A stretch of 64,000 nt of DNA from Eubacteriales bacterium (lineage in GTDB: Bacteria > Bacillota > Clostridia > Lachnospirales > Lachnospiraceae), in the NCBI GenBank assembly GCA_030539395.1, contig JAUNSC010000010.1, positions 21,206 to 85,205 on the forward strand, written 5' to 3'. Positions within the stretch are counted from its first letter, which is position 1, and the number at the start of each line of letters is the position of its first letter. The notes beneath the pieces are model-generated. The model was not told the DNA's origin. It did no database searches and was given only the letters and a program-made list of their open reading frames with translations. Shown here piece by piece: positions 63,786 to 64,000 of this stretch. The translations under genes were made by a program, and so were the position numbers.

Positions 63786-64000
63786 CCGAAAAACAGATTA
63801 TTGTATCCAACCATGGAACTACCATGGATAAGATTGAACGTTTTGTTCATCTTGTGAAAGTAAGACAGGAAGCAGGCTGCAAGGTAATAGTGATAACGAT
63901 TGACCCGCAGAATATTTCGCACGGCAGCCCGGAATTTTGCCAGGGACTTATTGATACAATGCAGGAAAATGGTATTCAGGTTATTATAAGGGATGAGGTT
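63779..64000 (+). pseudogene. Partial PLD-like domain protein, continues beyond the window
   Basis: A frame without its own start reads SEKQIIVSNHGTTMDKIERF, then VRQEAGCKVIVITIDP and LIDTMQENGIQVII, resembling the phospholipase D-like domain found at the end of some helicase or restriction proteins. It is open to the right edge. The upstream part is AbiEii in another frame, so the 5' end is lost. Confidence 0.45.

Overview
The window looks like a chromosomal segment of an anaerobic gut-type Firmicute of the class Clostridia, most likely Lachnospiraceae. The evidence is the S10-spc ribosomal cluster with a KOW-domain protein before infA, a valS T-box leader, AddAB, a murB-rapZ-whiA-HPr block, AGGAGG-type ribosome binding sites and moderate GC content. 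I see no rRNA, tRNA, CRISPR array, complete insertion sequence or prophage.

Layout. (1) 1-7234: a catabolic operon with a truncated SDR dehydrogenase, an RbsABC-type ABC importer, an allantoinase-like cyclic amidohydrolase, an AllC-like zinc hydrolase and a RidA deaminase; it reads as import and hydrolysis of a ureide. (2) 7305-9616: a radical SAM DNA repair/modification pair whose promoter has a LexA-type box between the -35 and -10. (3) 9861-16533: housekeeping and orphan genes (coaX, a ParB-like/BMP fusion protein, a phosphoesterase, a patatin, an internally deleted ECF sigma gene beside its probable anti-sigma gene, a methyltransferase). (4) 16685-26465: an arabinoside-type glycan locus, with AraC regulator and GH43 on the minus strand diverging from an ABC sugar importer, a GH35-like enzyme and a GH127 enzyme. 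(5) 26578-39771: the S10-spc operon from rpsJ to infA with secY, adk and map. It starts from a strong promoter with a long structured leader and ends in a terminator right after infA, so rpmJ, rpsM, rpsK, rpsD, rpoA and rplQ are not next to it. (6) 39821-58435: an HMG-lyase-like aldolase, T-box-controlled valS, addB-addA, a GtrA-YfhO fusion, an aminotransferase, murB, rapZ, whiA and a Crh-like HPr with Glu at position 15. (7) 58436-64000: an accessory, decaying region with a membrane-anchored double C-type lectin protein, a macro-domain hydrolase and a YaiI protein, set among gene fragments (DUF1538, MmcQ/YjbR, zinc ribbon with an in-frame TGA, internally deleted GNAT, AbiEii toxin carrying a small hairpin insertion, PLD-like fragment).

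The most distinctive signals are the SOS-type operator on the radical SAM pair, the in-frame collapse of an ECF sigma factor to 52 codons, structured RNA in and before the S10 operon, the operon break after infA, the E15 HPr, the tandem lectin protein, and the mosaic of remnants at the right end with a candidate MITE-like insertion. All family assignments are from reading motifs by eye; no database search was run.
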